Shown: in pieces, positions 13,601-24,609 of the stretch | Position numbering within the stretch: the stretch's first letter is position 1 | Layout of the letters: every line of letters begins with the position of its first letter | Assembly (NCBI GenBank): GCA_022829145.1 | Contig: CM040746.1 | Span: 21,983,332 to 22,047,331 of the forward strand | Direction of reading: 5' to 3' | Source: Albula goreensis | Taxonomy: Eukaryota > Chordata > Actinopteri > Albuliformes > Albulidae | Length of the DNA: 64,000 bases | Translations under genes and position numbers: made by a program | Notes under the pieces: generated by a model | Database searches by the model: none | Seen by the model: the letters and a program-made list of their open reading frames with translations, nothing else | Told to the model about the DNA's origin: nothing

Positions 13601-16329
13601 GATTTCTTCAAGGCTGCAGATGGTTTCAAAATATATTTCTTGTCAATCAGCAATATTAATTAGCCATTAATAAAGCCTATGTTGTTAGTGTATGCAAATA
13701 CTGTGGTAAGTTTCACATTAGATCACAAAAAGGCACAGATGATTTTGTATGTCTGTATGCTTTTTTTTACAGAGTTATTGACCTTTGAAGTTTGAATTTT
13801 AGGCACTTATCACATATAAAGCTAACTTTGCCAAAATATAATAAGCAAAATTTAACACGCTCTTTTAAAAAGCTTATATTATTTAGCTTTATATTTATTA
13901 TCATTGTTATCACAGAGGTGTACAGAGCCACATGGAATAAGGCAATAACAATTCTCAGCTAGGCTGTGATAAAGCTGAGAGTGAATCTTTTTTCCTCCAG
14001 GTGCACTTCCTCCACCAAGTCAGTTGTCCCTCAGTTACATCAACAATTTCTGTGTGAACCTGTCATGGAGCCCACCGGAGAATTTGAGTAGCAGCATATG
14101 TGAAGTTGAATATTTAATGGTAGTAACAGTTGATCAGGTGAGCCCATGTAATTGCTTTGTGGTATATATTTTGTTCTAAAGAAGCACTTATGGTGACAAA
14201 CAATTTAACAGTGAACTCAAAAATACAAATTGGAGCACACCAAGTCAGTTTATGATCTGAATACCTCAGGGTGCAGTTGCAAAAAAATCTATTTGGATTT
14301 TTCCACTTCTTTCTTCAACAGTGAAACAATGAGATGAAGTAGAGGTAAATAATTTTACATAATTTAAAATATTACTGATATAATGTATAAGAACATGCTA
14401 CTAATGGCCAAGAGATGATTTACATCAACAAAGTCACTCAAACCATTAATGGTGAGGTCCCCCACCCCTCTGTTTTGCCCTCAGACCAGCCTGAATTTGT
14501 CAGGGCATGGACTCAGCAAGCTCAAACTTTGACTCAGACTGTGTGTGGGGACCCACTGTTTGCTACAGAAACACACCCAACACTCAACAATATGCTGCCA
14601 CCACCAGCTTGAATGAGTCTATGAGTCTGTGTAGGATGGATCCATAGAATCATGTAGTTTTTACCATATCCTGGTCCTCCCATCAGTGTTAAACAGATGG
14701 GAGGACCAGGATATGGTAAAATCAGAATTGATCAAACCAGGCAATGCATTTACAATCCTCTGTTGCCCAGTGATTGTGTTCCTTTGTTCACTGCAATCAT
14801 TGTTTTTTTTTTTTTTTTTGCTGAGAGGAGTGGAAACTGATTAGGGGCTGCCATGTCCTATCTGTAAAAATGTTGGGCAAGTATTATGTTGCGATATGCC
14901 TCTTTCGGCAACACTGTTTTACTGAACGTCCTCCCACAAAACCACCACTTGCAGGATGTTTTTTCAGTGGTGGGCTGTTCTTGATACATTCTCGACACTA
15001 TTGTGTGTTAAAACCCCAGCAGGATTTTTTTTTCTGAAATACTGATGCATCTAATGCCAAGTACCATACCACTTTCAAAGACACTTCATCAATGGTATCA
15101 ATGGTACTGCCCACTCTCCCTCTGAATTGCTCTCACACAGTCTCTAGGTACCTGTCTACCTGCTTTAATTAGAATAGTCTCAACATATGATGCTGTCACT
15201 GATTGAGCAGTCTATTCCATGGAAGATCATATTATACAGTGGCCACATATGTACAATACAATCTCAGTAGTCTTTTATTCTCTTGACAAAGCACTTTGCA
15301 TTTAGATAGGCGGTAATGTAATAATTCCTTGAGGTCACAAAATTGGTTTGCATGACCAGAAATGTTTCCCCTTTCAGGAAAATGAAACGCACAGAATACG
15401 TAAAGACACACACTTTGAGTCTTGTCTGGACATTGACAGGGGAGTGAATTACATACTAAGAGCCCAGCCTCAAAACTGTACCCACAGGACTCTCAGCCAA
15501 GATGTAGTTTGGAGTATCCCTCCCTCTGAAGGTAATTCTCACCCCATATCATCACACAACTGAATGACTACTCTGATATGGTCATCTGTTGATACATTTT
15601 TGTATTTTTTTACTATTACATTGTTTCAATTAGTAGTATCACACTGAGCTGCATACTTTTACCTCTGTGGAATTTGACAGAAGGATGCAAATGTGTCAAT
15701 TAGGCTATTTGATTGAAGGATTTTGATTGATGGCTTAAGGATTGTCTGAAGGAGATAATTAGCCTTCAGCTATATAATGTTGTGAGTGTTTTAGCTATCA
15801 AACTGCTATTCATGAACACTAATAACACTGGATCTATGGAATGTCACTATGTTTGCATACTGTCACATACTATGTCCACTCTGATATTCTTTGACAGAAA
15901 AGCTGGTGAAAGATTTTGAGTGCATTTACTACTCATCTGGATCAATGAACTGCACCTGGAGTCCAGCAGACCAGACCACAGACCTCCAGCTCTACTACTG
16001 GTGAGTGTGTCTCTGTGCGGTTTCCATCCTATGATGACCTGTGGGGGTGTAATGTGCGAGTGGGGATCAGCATTTTGTTTTCCTATAAACTAGAGAGGGC
16101 AGAGCCCAGGGTCCAGTCCCAATATATTGTGATGCAGTATCTTATTTCAGCCATAAACATCATCCATCGAAATGCTTAAAAAATAGATACTTGAAATTTA
16201 AGATAGCTAAAATACCTTTACAAACCATTTTAGTACTTATCAATCATAAGTGACTAGGTGTTTTGTGCACTGACTGACACTGCTAAATGTGATGCATGGA
16301 TGTAAACAAGGTAGACATGTGTATTCATT

Positions 16330-16403
<74 letters not shown>

Positions 16404-19106
16404 TATGAGTGAGAATGTTCATGTAATTTGGTAGTGTGTATTAATGTGTACAGGGGATGTGTTTGTCTCTGCATCTCTCAGTGTACATGATCGCTATCTC
16501 AGCTCAGTTTTGATGTCTCAGGTATAAGAATATGGCCCAGCCCCTGAAACCCTGTGGTTTGTACCTGTACACTGGGGGCCTGAAGACCGGCTGTCACCTG
16601 CATGGCGACTTCCTCAATGTCACCAACCTCACCACTGAAGTATTCTTCCTCATCAATAGAACGCATGGTCCCTCCACTCTGCAGAACAAATTCAAGAGGA
16701 CTACACGTGACAACAGTAATCAAAGTCACATTCTCTGTCCAGTTATCAGTTGTTCAGTTATCAAAAAGTACCATCAGTGAACTTCTAAAGGAAAGTGTGA
16801 GCCTTGTGTACAGGGGTTTGCATCCAGGTTGCACTATTGGTCATGATACGGCCAGAGGCCCATATTGGTGAAGCAACAGTTGGGGAACGGTAGGGGACAA
16901 GATGGCTGGTCCTGCTGGATTTGTTGTTTTCTAGATACACCTGGTCAGACTGGGCGCCTGCAGATGCATGCACAAAAAATATGCTGTTTTCGTAATCCAT
17001 GGACAGCAACGTGTAATTTGTGGTGTTGGCAGTGTATAAAGAAAAGATGGCTGGTTGTCATTTGACAACAAGAAAAGTGACATTCTCACAGCTTCTGCCT
17101 CCTGAAGTCGGTAGGCATGGTTGCAGGAGATCAACTAGTGTGGTTGCAGTTTGAGTCAGAGGAAAAATGATGTAAAAATAGATTAAAAGGTTCCAGTGGG
17201 TTGCTCCAATTCTGTTTTTAATTAATGACAAACTCCTGAAGTGAAGATGAATGTACCCAATGGTATCATCCAGTGTTGAGAGAGGGTTAGCTTGGTGCTT
17301 TGCTTTAACAGTTTTTCTTCGTTACTCTGCCCCACCACTCTAGTGAAGCCTTGGCCCCCCAAACTGACAATCAAAAGGGCTGATGACATGCTGGAGCTGC
17401 ATTGTGACCCACCCAGTGGGTTTGACCCCAGGCTGAACTACTGGGACTACACATATCGCTACAGGACCAGCAAGGACTCTAACTGGAAGGTACTGTTGGT
17501 TGCAGCTACAGAGTGTAATCTTTTAGCCCCATGATGCTCCTCTCTAAAACATGTGTCACTGTCATTCCAGGAGATACCAAATAAATCCAGAGCATTAAGC
17601 ATCTCATACAACCATCACTTTCAGTACCGAGTTCAGGTGAAGGCCATCTGCAAGAGTATCTGTGGAACAGGAGCTAGTGACTGGAGTCTGGAGGAATCCT
17701 ATGGTATGCTCTCTCTTTTTGACAGTTCCCTAAGATGTTCACTCGCTTTGTGAATAGAGTAACCATCCTGACCATGGAAAGTTGCAGGTTAAAGTCATCC
17801 ATCAATCATCTATACCCACTTCATCCGATGTAGGGGCACAGTGGGGTATTCCAACATACACTGAGCACAAAGCAGGGACACACCTCAGACAGGTTGCTGG
17901 TTCATCACAGCGCCAGACAGAAAAATGCTTACTCACACATACAGTCAAATCCACCTAACCTGCATGTCTTTGGTCTGTTACCTACTAGTTCTGTGTTTTG
18001 ATCAGAAGTAAAGGTAGTTCATTGTGTGTAATAGGTGTTCAACAGACAAAGGCCCTGTGCAGCTTGGGAGTGTATTTATGTAAGCTGCTTACACTGCAGA
18101 AATCAGGGAATCGAGATCCTATTTGCCTGCCAGGCTGGTTCTTTACTGTCGTGAACAAAATGAGTCTTGCTGCTCAGGCTCTGCTGAAATGAAGATCTCT
18201 CTTATTTCTACAGATACTCTGTTAAATTGTTAAATGACTTATTATGAATGCCACCTCCTTTTTTCTCCTGATAGTTGGTAGTTTTTTTTGAGTGTTTTTG
18301 AGTAAAAATGTTTGATAGGTTTTAAAACAGTTCATGTGCATTTAGACAGAATCTCCAATAACCAATTTAATCTTCAATTTCTGCAGGTTGGGTTTTGGTA
18401 AATATGTCCATTTTATTTATAAACATTGAAGCCATGCTGTATTTCAGTTTCACTAAATTGTATGTTTTTACAAATATAGCAGAACCTGAAATACACGCAC
18501 ACATATTATTCATTTAAACAAATTAAACTGTCTAATTATGCAGCAGCAGGATCTCCTGTCAACGCATAACACACAATTGTCAATACATATTAACACCCAT
18601 GCACATTCCAAACTGTACAAAGAATCAGGTTTGTTGTTTCTCTTTATTGTCATAATAGGCCTAGGTAAAAAGAAATCATAGCTGCACATAAAGAGCAGTC
18701 TTTCGTGCAATATTTCCAGATTTCTGAAATGTGAGGATTTCTGAGACATATTTATATAGGCTCATTAAGGCAGAAAAGGACAAGTAAATGATGAGTTAGA
18801 TATTAAAAGGCAAATGAAAGTCTTTTCATTTTTAGTAGGTATTACTTTTGACTTATAAATATAAAAAGGCCATAACTAAAAGATATGTCCTTTTTATCTT
18901 TTCTGTGCTTCTGTGACCTGCTAGCTTTCATCTTTACTGTTGTCCTGTTATCTGTGCCCTGTTTTTAAGAGCTGAGTTGCTACTGTTGTTTGTGATTGGT
19001 TGTCTCAGGTCAAGATAAAACTTCAGAGAGGTCCTTTCCCTTGGCTCTCATCACTGTTCCAGTTGTGGTCACAATTTGTGCCATCTTGCTCCTGTTCTTC
19101 TTAAAG

Positions 19107-19192
<86 letters not shown>

Positions 19193-19816
19193 CAGATCAT
19201 GTATGTTCCACATGGAATTGGGGTTGTTTCTGGTTTTGGGAAGGTCCATGCCTGGAATGTGTTGTTTTTGTCTGTGTCCACAATAGTGGTCAATCATGTT
19301 GTACTGGTCACTTATAGCTTCCCTGCCTTCATGGTATCTCTCTTCCTCTCTCCCCAGACTCCAAGTCTTGATCCTGCCCCAGATTCCTGACCCACTGAAG
19401 TCACTTAAAGACCTGACTTACAGCAAGAATGACCCAACACTTCCTGGGTCCTCCACGACCAAGGTTGGGATCCAATGAGCTCATTAACACACCTTGTTGG
19501 CTAGTTTCATATGTATGGTAGTACTGTGTGTTATATCAATAACACGTTAAGATAAAGCACCTGCTACACGTTCTATCAATATTGGCTTCCAAGCTATAAG
19601 CCCCATTTGACCCGCTAATGTCAAGGGTCTGTTTATCCTGTCCAACACCTGTGAAAGTTGACCCACTTTGTTCTTTTACAGAGTTTGGTGAACCAGAGGG
19701 TTTATGTGCCAGAAAATCCAGAACTGTGTTTGGATGTCAAACTGGTGGAGACTGAGCCCATTCTTGAGCCAAGACCCTTTAGTACCTCAGCTGTGGGTAC
19801 TCACAGACCATTGTAA
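10674..19816 (+). CDS. IL-13 receptor alpha-family cytokine receptor, copy 2 (il13ra2-like), complete
   Basis: Ten coding exons: 10674-10749, 14001-14137, 15378-15531, 15898-16000, 16522-16715, 17344-17489, 17571-17703, 19009-19108, 19358-19463 and 19682-19816 (TAA). They sum to 1284 bases, 427 residues, with every junction phase consistent. Exon 1 encodes a signal peptide (MDLRFTVFFLIVYCWMAFAL), which fixes the start. Next come an N-terminal domain with LPPPSQLSLS and LSWSPPENL, a cysteine-paired haemopoietin module (FECIYY, MNCTW, LYYWYKN), a third domain ending ASDWS, one transmembrane helix (about residues 325-347) and a tail of about 80 residues with ILPQIPDPLK (Box1-like) and RVYVPENPELCLDV. 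Many NxS/T sites point to a heavily glycosylated surface receptor. By family it should bind IL-4/IL-13-type cytokines. IL13RA1 and other alpha subunits remain alternatives. Confidence 0.85.
11278..12842 (+). mobile_element. Second Tc1/mariner-type transposon, inactive
   Basis: A 1.57-kb element lies in intron 1 of receptor copy 2, between TA dinucleotides (11276-11277 and 12843-12844). Its ends read CACTGCTCAAAAAAATTAAG on the left and, inverted, CACTGCTCAAAAAATGAAGG on the right. The matching end is only a few tens of bases. It belongs to a different Tc1 subfamily from the element at 2657-4252, as the terminal repeats and transposase are unrelated in detail. The orientation is that of the host gene. 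Confidence 0.88.
11630..12608 (+). pseudogene. Tc1-like transposase, disrupted
   Basis: The open stretch 11667-12212 contains a helix-turn-helix-like N-terminal part, a VSDQTVRNRLHEGGLRAR segment, FTDESRF (first catalytic Asp) and MVWGGIS. It ends in a stop after a frame slip near 12185. A second stretch, 12306-12608, holds WPSRSPDLNAIENLW, the third acidic site. Between them the usual QDN motif reads QNN (about 12288), so the second catalytic Asp is lost as well. The ORF-breaking changes and missing residue show a dead copy. Confidence 0.82.
14620..15246 (-). mobile_element. Degenerate Tc1-type transposon fragment in receptor copy 2 intron 2
   Basis: On the minus strand this stretch resembles a very common fish Tc1-type transposase region. 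In plus orientation I see tracts such as GATCAAACCAGGCAATGCAT, GCTGAGAGGAGTGG, TTTCTGAAATACTGATGC and a terminal ACAGTGGCCAC near 15236. It is broken by a poly-T run (14803-14819) and by a 26-bp inverted duplication (14659-14721). No open frame survives. The assignment relies on recall of the dispersed family, not on an alignment. Confidence 0.5.
14659..14721. repeat. Perfect 26-bp inverted repeat with 11-nt loop
   Basis: The left arm 14659-14684 (TTTTACCATATCCTGGTCCT...) is an exact reverse complement of the right arm 14696-14721, with AGTGTTAAACA between them. It lies inside the Tc1 fossil. The right arm looks like a newly inserted inverted copy of the left. Confidence 0.9.
16337..16400. 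repeat. (GT)n microsatellite
   Basis: An uninterrupted run of about 32 GT units lies in the intron between exons 4 and 5 of receptor copy 2. Open frames across it are artefacts of the repeat. Confidence 0.95.
17795..17990 (+). repeat. Degenerate dispersed fish repeat
   Basis: The block starts CATCCATCAATCATCTATAC and ends CACCTAACCTGCATGTCTTT. Between them are TATTCCAACATACACTGAGC and a CAGGTTGCTGGTTCATCACAG-like tract. This order resembles a widespread fish repeat that I know only from memory. It lies in the intron before the transmembrane exon of copy 2 and is non-coding. Confidence 0.5.
19109..19190. repeat. (GT)41 microsatellite that includes a splice donor
   Basis: Forty-one GT units follow exon 8 of receptor copy 2 without a gap: the exon ends TTAAAGAG and the donor GT is the first unit of the repeat. 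Copy 1 has an ordinary GTAAGG donor at the same place (6639). Confidence 0.95.
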
Positions 19817-19862
19817 AAGGAGCAGATTTAAATGACTGTCCAGTGCTATTTGACTTATATAA

Positions 19863-19871
19863 AAATAAACT
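19863..19871 (+). terminator. Candidate polyadenylation signal of receptor copy 2
   Basis: AAAAATAAA lies about 50 bp after the copy 2 stop codon. It would give a very short 3' UTR. Further downstream signals, for example near 20869, could also be used. Confidence 0.4.
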
Positions 19872-22153
19872 CCCATATTTTTGCACAAGTTTCATATTGT
19901 TAGGAATAAGGTATTAAATTCATATTCCTACATACAAAGGTAGATTATTCAAGAAAGAAAAATACTGAATATGGTTACAGATAGATTAAACATTAGCTCC
20001 ATTTATTGTGCTACATTTTACCTGTGTTCTGGCCTGAGTCCTTTCAGCCTTTGTGTTCGGTCAAGAGGCGTGGATGAAATGCAGTGTTCTGGACTCTGAA
20101 TAGCATTACAAAACTTTACATCACTCAGTTTCTCCCAGAGATATTGAAACATCAATGCTGAGGAACATCAGTGCTTGGAATTGGGGTTTTAGGTCCTTCA
20201 GGTAACTTGCCAGTGCTAGCAATGGATCATGCTAATCTGGTTTGTGAGTCTTATTCCAGTATAGGTGATAATGCTATAAACTGTTATCTTTGGACTGTAT
20301 GTGATGGGAAAGCTGTAATAGTATTTACCAATTTCAAGTTCTGCTTCCTGATTCATCATGCAAGTAGACTGCAGCCCTACCCTCAGTCCCAGGCTCACTT
20401 CATGATGGGCATGTGTATTATCTTACTGACCCATGTAGAAATTATGATCATCATCCATGAGAAAGAAACAGTTGTTTTTTTATCGTGGAAGGACCCATAA
20501 TGTTTTTCTGTATACCTCAGGGACATATGAGCAAGAAACAGAATGGGATGACTCTGTGAGTCCAAAGGCAGACTCTTATAGCCCAGTGCTACCATCTTCA
20601 AAGAAATGGGTTGCTATACTGAAAGGACATAATGCATTCAGAAACCTCTTATTTGGTTTGGTCTTTATCTGTTCTTATGAATGTGTTTACTGTCTCTGTC
20701 TTCTCAACATCATTTCCCACTTAGCCTGGCTGGCCAAAAACAGAGGGAATGTTTTTGTATATGTATGCTTTGTTACAAAGAAATGAATATGGATTATCAT
20801 CACATATTAATGTATGATCAAAATGTAAAGTAAAGAAATTGGAATTGTGTTTCACTTTACAGTGTACAATAAACAATTACTACTGACATGCACTTTGTTT
20901 ATACTGGGTCTAGTTTCTGGATTCACGCATCAGTTCTCATGATCATTTCTGTTCTAGTCGATCACCTTAACAACAGTATATGATTAACAGACCAATTAAA
21001 TGGCAGAGGGGCTGAACCAAAAATGGTCATTTGGCCTGTGGCTTGCCATTTTCTAATCATTATGTCCTTATTTGGTTAGGTGTAAAAATACAGCCTGTGA
21101 CACATGTCCTCATCTTATGTTTTAAATGCTGTACTGTACTCTGCATTCAATAATGCACAGGCCCTACATATATAGTTACAGATCTGACTATAGGTTTGGT
21201 TCTGTAAATTCTCATATACATAACTCCATTGGTCATGTTATGTACACCTTCAGTTTTGCTTCATAAGGACGATGAGTGGCTTTGCTACACATCGATTCAT
21301 AAGTCACTGTTTCAATACAGAATGGTTATAATTATAAAAAATTGTAAGAGTACAATATCCTGGCTTAATGATCATTGGGGAGCAATGAGCAATGAGTTTG
21401 ATTTTCAGCAAAAAGTATGTGTGTACACATTTTCCTTGTTACTGACATGATTTTTATATTAATTGCTTACCTCAGTGTCAATAAGTCTGATCTTCTGGAT
21501 CAAAACCTTCTCAGGACATGTAACAAAAGGGTGACATGAGGGGATTTCACTGGTTCTGTAAAGCCCTTACACACTTGGTAACATATTCTTAATTTCCAAA
21601 ATTCTGGAATTCTGGTCTTTTCTCTGTCTCTAAAATAACACTATACATATAAAATACAGTCTGTTTGTGTGAATGCATTGTTGAGAAAAAAATGTCTATT
21701 AGAAAACACATGTGATGGTCAAGTCAGTAAAGAACAGAGACTGAATGAAACCTCAAATATCAGGGATGGCCATTTTGTAATTTATACTCATATGCCACTG
21801 GTTGTTTTGATACTCCAGATGTATTATAAGTCTTTTTATTCACCACAGTCAGTGCTATCATTACTCATGGCCATTTTACAATAGGACTGTCAGCTCATAA
21901 AAGCTCTTCAAGGTGGGGTGATTGTTGAGGCACATTTGAGTTACTTAGAAGAAGACTGATGTTTTACAAGGAGCATTGTATAAAGGAAAGATGATGTCAA
22001 CACGTAAACATGTGGGAAACACATAATCAAGTGATAACTGATTATTCCCGGGATTTAAACATTTTTTCCTACATCAATAATGTTTTCCTACATCAAAAAA
22101 TGCTGAAATGCAGCATTAAGACAATATAGCCAAAGCTAAGATTGCATCTGATC

Positions 22154-22241
22154 TTCTGAAATGCGTGAAATTCATTTCAACGCATTTCAGAATTTCAAGT
22201 GTATAACTGTAGACAATTTCAAATTGTCTACAAGTATACAC
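22154..22241. repeat. Two adjacent imperfect hairpins
   Basis: The first hairpin has perfect 12-bp arms, TTCTGAAATGCG (22154-22165) and CGCATTTCAGAA (22181-22192), with extra inner pairing. The second spans 22199-22241: GTGTATAACTGTAGACAATT pairs with the right arm apart from about two bases. Each has a very short loop. They may be a small MITE or simply local inverted duplications. Confidence 0.7.
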
Positions 22242-22759
22242 TGCAAAGCAATGTTAATTTTTGGAATTTAAATAAGATGTTTTCTTAATTTGCATTCTTG
22301 TATTTCTAATCCAATTTTCATCTGTTTTCAGGCTATTATACTTTCAGTCAAATGTTACATTATAATAATGTATTTATAAAAATAAACACAAACAAATGAA
22401 TTGATTTTTAAAGGTAAAACCCTAAAATAATGAGCCTTGAATACAAGGTATATTGCATTACTCACTACTCCCTCTAAGTGGTGCTCCTGTCTTTTATATA
22501 GAATTAGTGAGTCAAATTATTAGAATTTACCTGCCTTTTTGGCATTTCAATGTTGTTGCAAATATATTTATTCCATGTTTGTTTTTAATTAAACAACAAA
22601 TCCACTTGCTAAAATATTATGAAACTGCCTTTAGACTTGATAAATGGAAAGTTTTAACAAACCCCTGCTTTGCTATGGATCAGTACAATGTTAATGTACA
22701 ACCAGGGTCCAGTCAGTCTCAATGTGACATTAATGACTCCCTATCCTTCTGCCTCTCTC

Positions 22760-22912
<153 letters not shown>

Positions 22913-24284
22913 TATACAAAAACTCACACAGCTGGTGCTGGTTTGGTTGTGCTCAATTGCATTCCAGACATTCTCAGGAATTTTCTTCTTTCAGCAGTCA
23001 CTCATTCACTCTCTCCTTCTATCCTAAATTCTCTTTCCTTTGTATCTGTCTCTGTCACTCCGTTTCCCATCTGTATTGCACCCCCTGTCTCCTTTCCTTA
23101 TTTTCCTCAGGGCCAAAGACCGGTGTTCTTGAGGTCAAAGACACTCCATCTCATAGTATTGCCCTTCTTTCCTTCACACCACTTCCTCCTGCTTCTCTCT
23201 TTCTTTAATGGGACAATGCATTTGCAGTTCATTTACTCAGGGTGTTTACATCTATTTCAGATAAATAAATCATTCCTTTAGCCTAAAAGTAATCAAGTGA
23301 TTCCCTGCTGATTTCTGGGCAGGTGTGTTTTATTTCATCATCACACACACATACATACATACCCGGTGTGTGCAGATGGTGTAAGGGGTGGAGCAGGGGT
23401 ATATCTGAGCACAGTGAAAGTGAGTCAAGTTGTATTACCATAGCTGTGAACCCAGCTGTGTGACTGGGACATTGACAGATGGGCAGATGGGCACATGGGG
23501 GTAGAAGCAGTGTTAATGGGATTGTGTGTAAGCATCTGGGTGGAGTCTTCTGGCATACGAAGAAAGAAAGAGGTAAAAAGAAAAAATATAAAGAACAAAG
23601 TCCACAGAAGGCAAGAAGACAATAGAAGCTTATATTTGCACATATAGGAAACCTGATGGGCCAAGGTGTACACATACACACACACACCACTATATAAACA
23701 ACACAGCAGTAGCACAAATGTACAGTTAGCATCTATCACAAATTTGCAAATGCACAAACCTAACTGCAATCTCACAAGCTTGACAATTATTTATATAATG
23801 GTAAAATATGTACACAAGAAAAAAATGTATATTTGTTCTTTTTTTACGTATTTCATCAATTGCATGTATTTATTTGTTTATGTATTTATTAGGATTACAC
23901 CCAAAGTTAACAATTCAAATTTAAACAATTCAATACAATTTTGAACTACTATAATGTTGTTTTTCATCCAAGAGCCATTGGGTACTTGCGTTTTACTAAA
24001 ATCGCCTGGCTATATTATGATAGGTTTATTTTAAAGTCACTTTACCATGTGTCACACCCCTTCCCCGTATCTTGAGCCAACCTCCTCTTTCTAACTGGTG
24101 TCACTGTAAATTCATCCCCTAAGAAGGTTTCAAAATGGTCCCAGTTCCTTTCATTTTAATACAGCTTTTTAAATTATCATTTCACCGAACGTTGATCATC
24201 TCTCCATCCGATCTGTGTAAACATGAATCTGATCGTGATTTAGAAGGCTACTTAACTATGAACTCCAGCATTTCGCCCTAACAT

Positions 24285-24609
24285 CAGTTAAAAGCCCCGC
24301 CCTAATTTTTGGTCAGCCTATTGTACCTCCCATTTGATAACACTTTCAAGAATATTATCCATGTCAATCAAAGCTCCCTGCATCCTAACCACTCCCTCTA
24401 GAGTATCGCGCTCCCCTTGTCACAGATTGACAGTCACTGTTCATTTGCTCGGAGTCGTACTTGAAAACCATAAAGCGTCCTTCATGCCACTCGGTTATAT
24501 TTGTAGCTGGATAGTTTGTGTCTTTTTTGGAAGCTAAAGGGAATAAACTGGACAGTAAAAGTGTCTAATTTGGTATAAAAAATAAACTATACACGAGGAA
24601 TATTTATAT
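24285..24609 (+). promoter_or_regulatory. Probable lrch4 promoter and 5' UTR
   Basis: AAAAGCCCCGCCCTAATTTT near 24290 contains a GC-box. The sequence upstream of the ATG at 24610 has no competing long open frame. The start site cannot be fixed from sequence alone. Confidence 0.4.

Noticed and set aside
153-19816. Calling the receptors IL-2 receptor gamma-like because of MNCTW and YYWYKN
   Set aside because: The N-terminal extra domain and the IPDPLK Box1 spacing fit the IL-13 receptor alpha group better. The similarity to the gamma chain is limited to the shared haemopoietin module.
20171-20786. Two open frames of 109 codons each between the receptor copy 2 and lrch4
   Set aside because: No family motif, no splice borders, no promoter or polyadenylation context, and composition like the surrounding AT-rich DNA.
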